Positions 62,080 through 64,000 of a DNA stretch of 64,000 nucleotides are shown in pieces. The notes under the pieces were generated by a model. That model did no database searches. It was not told the origin of the DNA and worked only from the letters and a program-made list of their open reading frames with translations. The position numbers and the translations under genes are program-made. This DNA is from Bordetella sp. 02P26C-1 (lineage in GTDB: Bacteria > Pseudomonadota > Gammaproteobacteria > Burkholderiales > Burkholderiaceae_B), in contig NZ_WSJB01000005.1 of the NCBI RefSeq assembly GCF_009763255.1, forward strand, positions 124,001 to 188,000, read 5' to 3'. Position 1 is the first letter of the stretch. Each line of letters opens with the position of its first letter.

Positions 62080-63129
62080 TCAGCGCCCTTCTCGGATCCA
62101 TTGCACGCGCTCCTCCGTACGCGGGTGACTCGATAACCAGCTCGGCCCTCCGCTGGCGCTGCGTTCCGACAGCTTTTCCAGCAACACCGCCAATGTTTCA
62201 GGATCGCGATTCGCCTGCCGCATCAAAGCCGCGCCACGCGCGTCAGCGTCGCGCTCGAACCCACGCGAATACCCCAGGTCGAACAAGCCCGCCCCTAGCA
62301 CGCCCATGTCGTGCGTCATGCTCGACAGGTCGCCCGTCATCAACATCACGACGGCCGACAGGCCAGCGACACGCGCCAGGCGGCGTATGCCGTGTCGGAG
62401 TTCAACGTGGGCAATCTCGTGAGCAAGCACCCCTGCCAGGGCGTCTGGCGTTTGTGCCAGGTCCGCCAGTTCATCGGTGACGATGATCTGGCCACCGAGG
62501 AGCGCTATCGCGTTGGCACCGACCAGCTTGTCACCGCGCCGGAAGGCGAGCTTCAGCGTGCCAGACTTTGTATCCGCGTGGCTGGAGAGCTCATCGAACA
62601 CGGCGAGGATGGCGCGCTGTTTTTTGGCTGGCAATTCGCTAGGGTGCAAGGCCACGCTATCCAACGTATCCATTGCGGCACCGCCGAGCCGGGCCTCTAC
62701 GGCCTGGGGAACCAATCGCGAGGCGGCGTCAGCAAACCACGGCACGGTCCAACGCAATCCGATAAAAAAACCAAGTACGCCCAGGACGGCCAGAGCGAGC
62801 AGCGGTGCACCGAGGTTTTCCAACCGATGCCACAAGCCGACGCTGCGCCGCCCGAACGTACGCTCCAACGTGTCAACATGATCGTTGTCGTCCGTCTCGA
62901 ATACGAAGCCGTCCGGGAGCGTGGCGCGTCGGGCGGTCTCGCCCATGCGGCTGGACCACCGCAATGATCCTGGCGGCAGGTCGCGCGTTGTCTCACCGTC
63001 GTCCAGTAGCAACGAGCCGCCTGGCTGAAGCGTGATCGAGGCAGCACGATAGGAAGCCGCGTTGGGCCGGAAAAGCCGGCCTCGCAACGTGCAGGGCTCA
63101 GTAGAGCGCTGCACTGGCGAAGCCTTCAA
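62080..63129 (-). CDS. M48-family zinc metalloprotease
   Basis: A 349-residue membrane-anchored peptidase. One transmembrane segment (APLLALAVLGVLGFFIGLRW) is near residue 110. The zinc site is LAHEIAHVELRHG (HExxH near residue 238) and the third ligand Glu is in GFERDADARGAA. PSWLSSHPRTEERVQWIRE is the normal family ending. The N-terminal 90 residues resemble the DUF7092-type start of these proteins. The start overlaps the end of the DUF898 gene by 32 bp, so the two form an operon. It probably degrades misfolded envelope proteins. Confidence 0.9.
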   Translation of the reverse strand: MKASPVQRSTEPCTLRGRLFRPNAASYRAASITLQPGGSLLLDDGETTRDLPPGSLRWSSRMGETARRATLPDGFVFETDDNDHVDTLERTFGRRSVGLWHRLENLGAPLLALAVLGVLGFFIGLRWTVPWFADAASRLVPQAVEARLGGAAMDTLDSVALHPSELPAKKQRAILAVFDELSSHADTKSGTLKLAFRRGDKLVGANAIALLGGQIIVTDELADLAQTPDALAGVLAHEIAHVELRHGIRRLARVAGLSAVVMLMTGDLSSMTHDMGVLGAGLFDLGYSRGFERDADARGAALMRQANRDPETLAVLLEKLSERSASGGPSWLSSHPRTEERVQWIREGR

Positions 63130-64000
63130 GCTCGCTGAACTCCCCGCCGAAACTGCCCGGCGCGTTCTGCTGATTCGATACCGCTTCGTCGAGTCCAGGC
63201 GCAGCCAGTAGCGTTATGTTCTGCATCAGATAACGGTACTGGCGCACGCGCGCCCATGGATAGGCGAGCGTCAGCGCGGCAGAGGCGACGAGCAAGCCCG
63301 ACACAATGATCCAGACATAGCGCAAGGGCGACAGGCGGCTTTCCAGGCGATGGCCACCCGTGATTGTCGTACCGTTAAGGATCTCGTTATGCACGCTAGC
63401 GCCGTAATAAAGCCCCGCGACAAAGAGGGCGATGTAGCCGCTGAGAATCACCCACCAAAAACTCAGAATGAGATTGACGGGATCGAAATGACTATGGATG
63501 TGCGCCATCGCTCCCGGCGGAAACAAGCCCGTCAGAAACGCCACACCTATGCCCATGAAGACAGTGGCGATGAACACCTACACGCTACGCCCCAAGGCGG
63601 CATAGAGGGCGCTCAGCCGTGGCTCGGTCGCAAAGGCGAGGTTGCCATAGCCGTAGCCGCTAGCCAGATAGCGCGCGGACATGCGCGAACACAATGGAGC
63701 CAATAGCCCGCATGAGAATACCGCGACGATCGGCATGATTAGGAAAACGAGCGCCGCGCCGCCATATCGGCCGCGAAAGCCAAAGCGGACGTTGCTCCAT
63801 GAGGTCATGGCGGCATTAAAGCTCAGGCCCGCATTGATCGCCCAGGGCAACGCCAACATCAAAGCGATAAAGGCGGCCCACTCGAGCGAGGGCCACAGCC
63901 AAACCAGCGCGGAATAGGCGGCAATGGCGATCAGAGCCATCAACCGCCCTTTGAAGATCTGCAGGCCAGTGGCGTGATAATCGAAAGCGTGACCATTGAC
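63098..64000 (-). pseudogene. DUF898 (YjgN-like) membrane protein gene with an in-frame amber codon (runs off window)
   Basis: The reverse strand from 64000 reads VNGHAFDYHATGLQIFKGRL, the standard DUF898 opening, and continues as a polytopic membrane protein to GRSV. A TAG at 63578-63580 then interrupts the frame. Without any frame change the sequence resumes with VFIATVFMGIGVAFL and runs 160 more residues to a stop at 63098. RLSPLRYVWIIVSGLLVASA and YPWARVRQYRYL are DUF898 hallmarks. A single base change in one codon would restore the gene. It may be a true nonsense mutation, a readthrough site or a sequencing error. Confidence 0.85.

Overview
The window is bacterial chromosome, most likely from the order Burkholderiales and close to the Alcaligenaceae (Bordetella/Achromobacter group). 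This is inferred from the GC-rich housekeeping genes (ffh, htpG, trmB, ampD) and from four Bug-type periplasmic solute receptors, a family greatly expanded in that group. No species name can be fixed from the sequence alone.

Layout. (1) 1-17.9 kb is core chromosome: a partial CoA-transferase, two GSTs, LysR and MarR regulators, trmB, prolyl aminopeptidase, thiS without thiG, a phospholipid-methyltransferase-like gene, a BON-LysM protein, ffh, a CcsA-like membrane protein, ampD, a small FAD-monooxygenase/DUF3237/Bug operon, htpG behind a heat-shock promoter, and an NCS2 nucleobase permease. (2) 17.92-43.61 kb is a 25.6-kb genomic island inserted in the 3' end of a tRNA-Leu(CAA) gene. It is bounded by a 54-bp perfect direct repeat and starts with a tyrosine integrase. 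It is visibly more A+T-rich than its flanks. (3) 43.6-46.5 kb holds an aldehyde dehydrogenase remnant, a class II Fic protein and a DUF2254 membrane protein. (4) 46.7-62 kb is a catabolic block for an unidentified organic acid: two operons of acyl-CoA ligases, citryl-CoA-lyase-like, TPP, SDR, thiolase, HIBADH-like and HpcH-type enzymes, with three Bug receptors and two IclR regulators next to palindromic operator-like sites. (5) 62-64 kb carries an M48 protease and a DUF898 gene broken by an in-frame amber codon.

The island has three parts. Its centre (27.6-35.2 kb) is the remains of an R388/pKM101-like conjugative plasmid. It has a TrwC-type MobF relaxase with the Y18/Y26 tyrosines, two ribbon-helix-helix accessory proteins, an oriT whose nic region closely resembles that of R388, a lone VirB6, a lone EexN exclusion lipoprotein and plasmid-type DNA-binding genes. 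No coupling protein, VirB4 or other transfer ATPase is present, so it should only move with help from another element. Repeated TGCATCA/TGCACCA half-sites lie on both sides of this module. The two outer parts are cargo that looks like anti-phage defence. On the left are a Cap4-like nuclease plus SMC/Rad50-like ATPase pair (Lamassu or ABC-3C-like), a HEPN-like protein, and a 1203-aa membrane KAP/YobI-like NTPase with a small membrane partner. On the right are a tightly packed MazG / EVE-HNH / nuclease-helicase operon, and a second set with a PD-(D/E)XK-like protein, a DUF4062 protein and an unknown membrane protein. These last two operons are the best candidates for an undescribed system.
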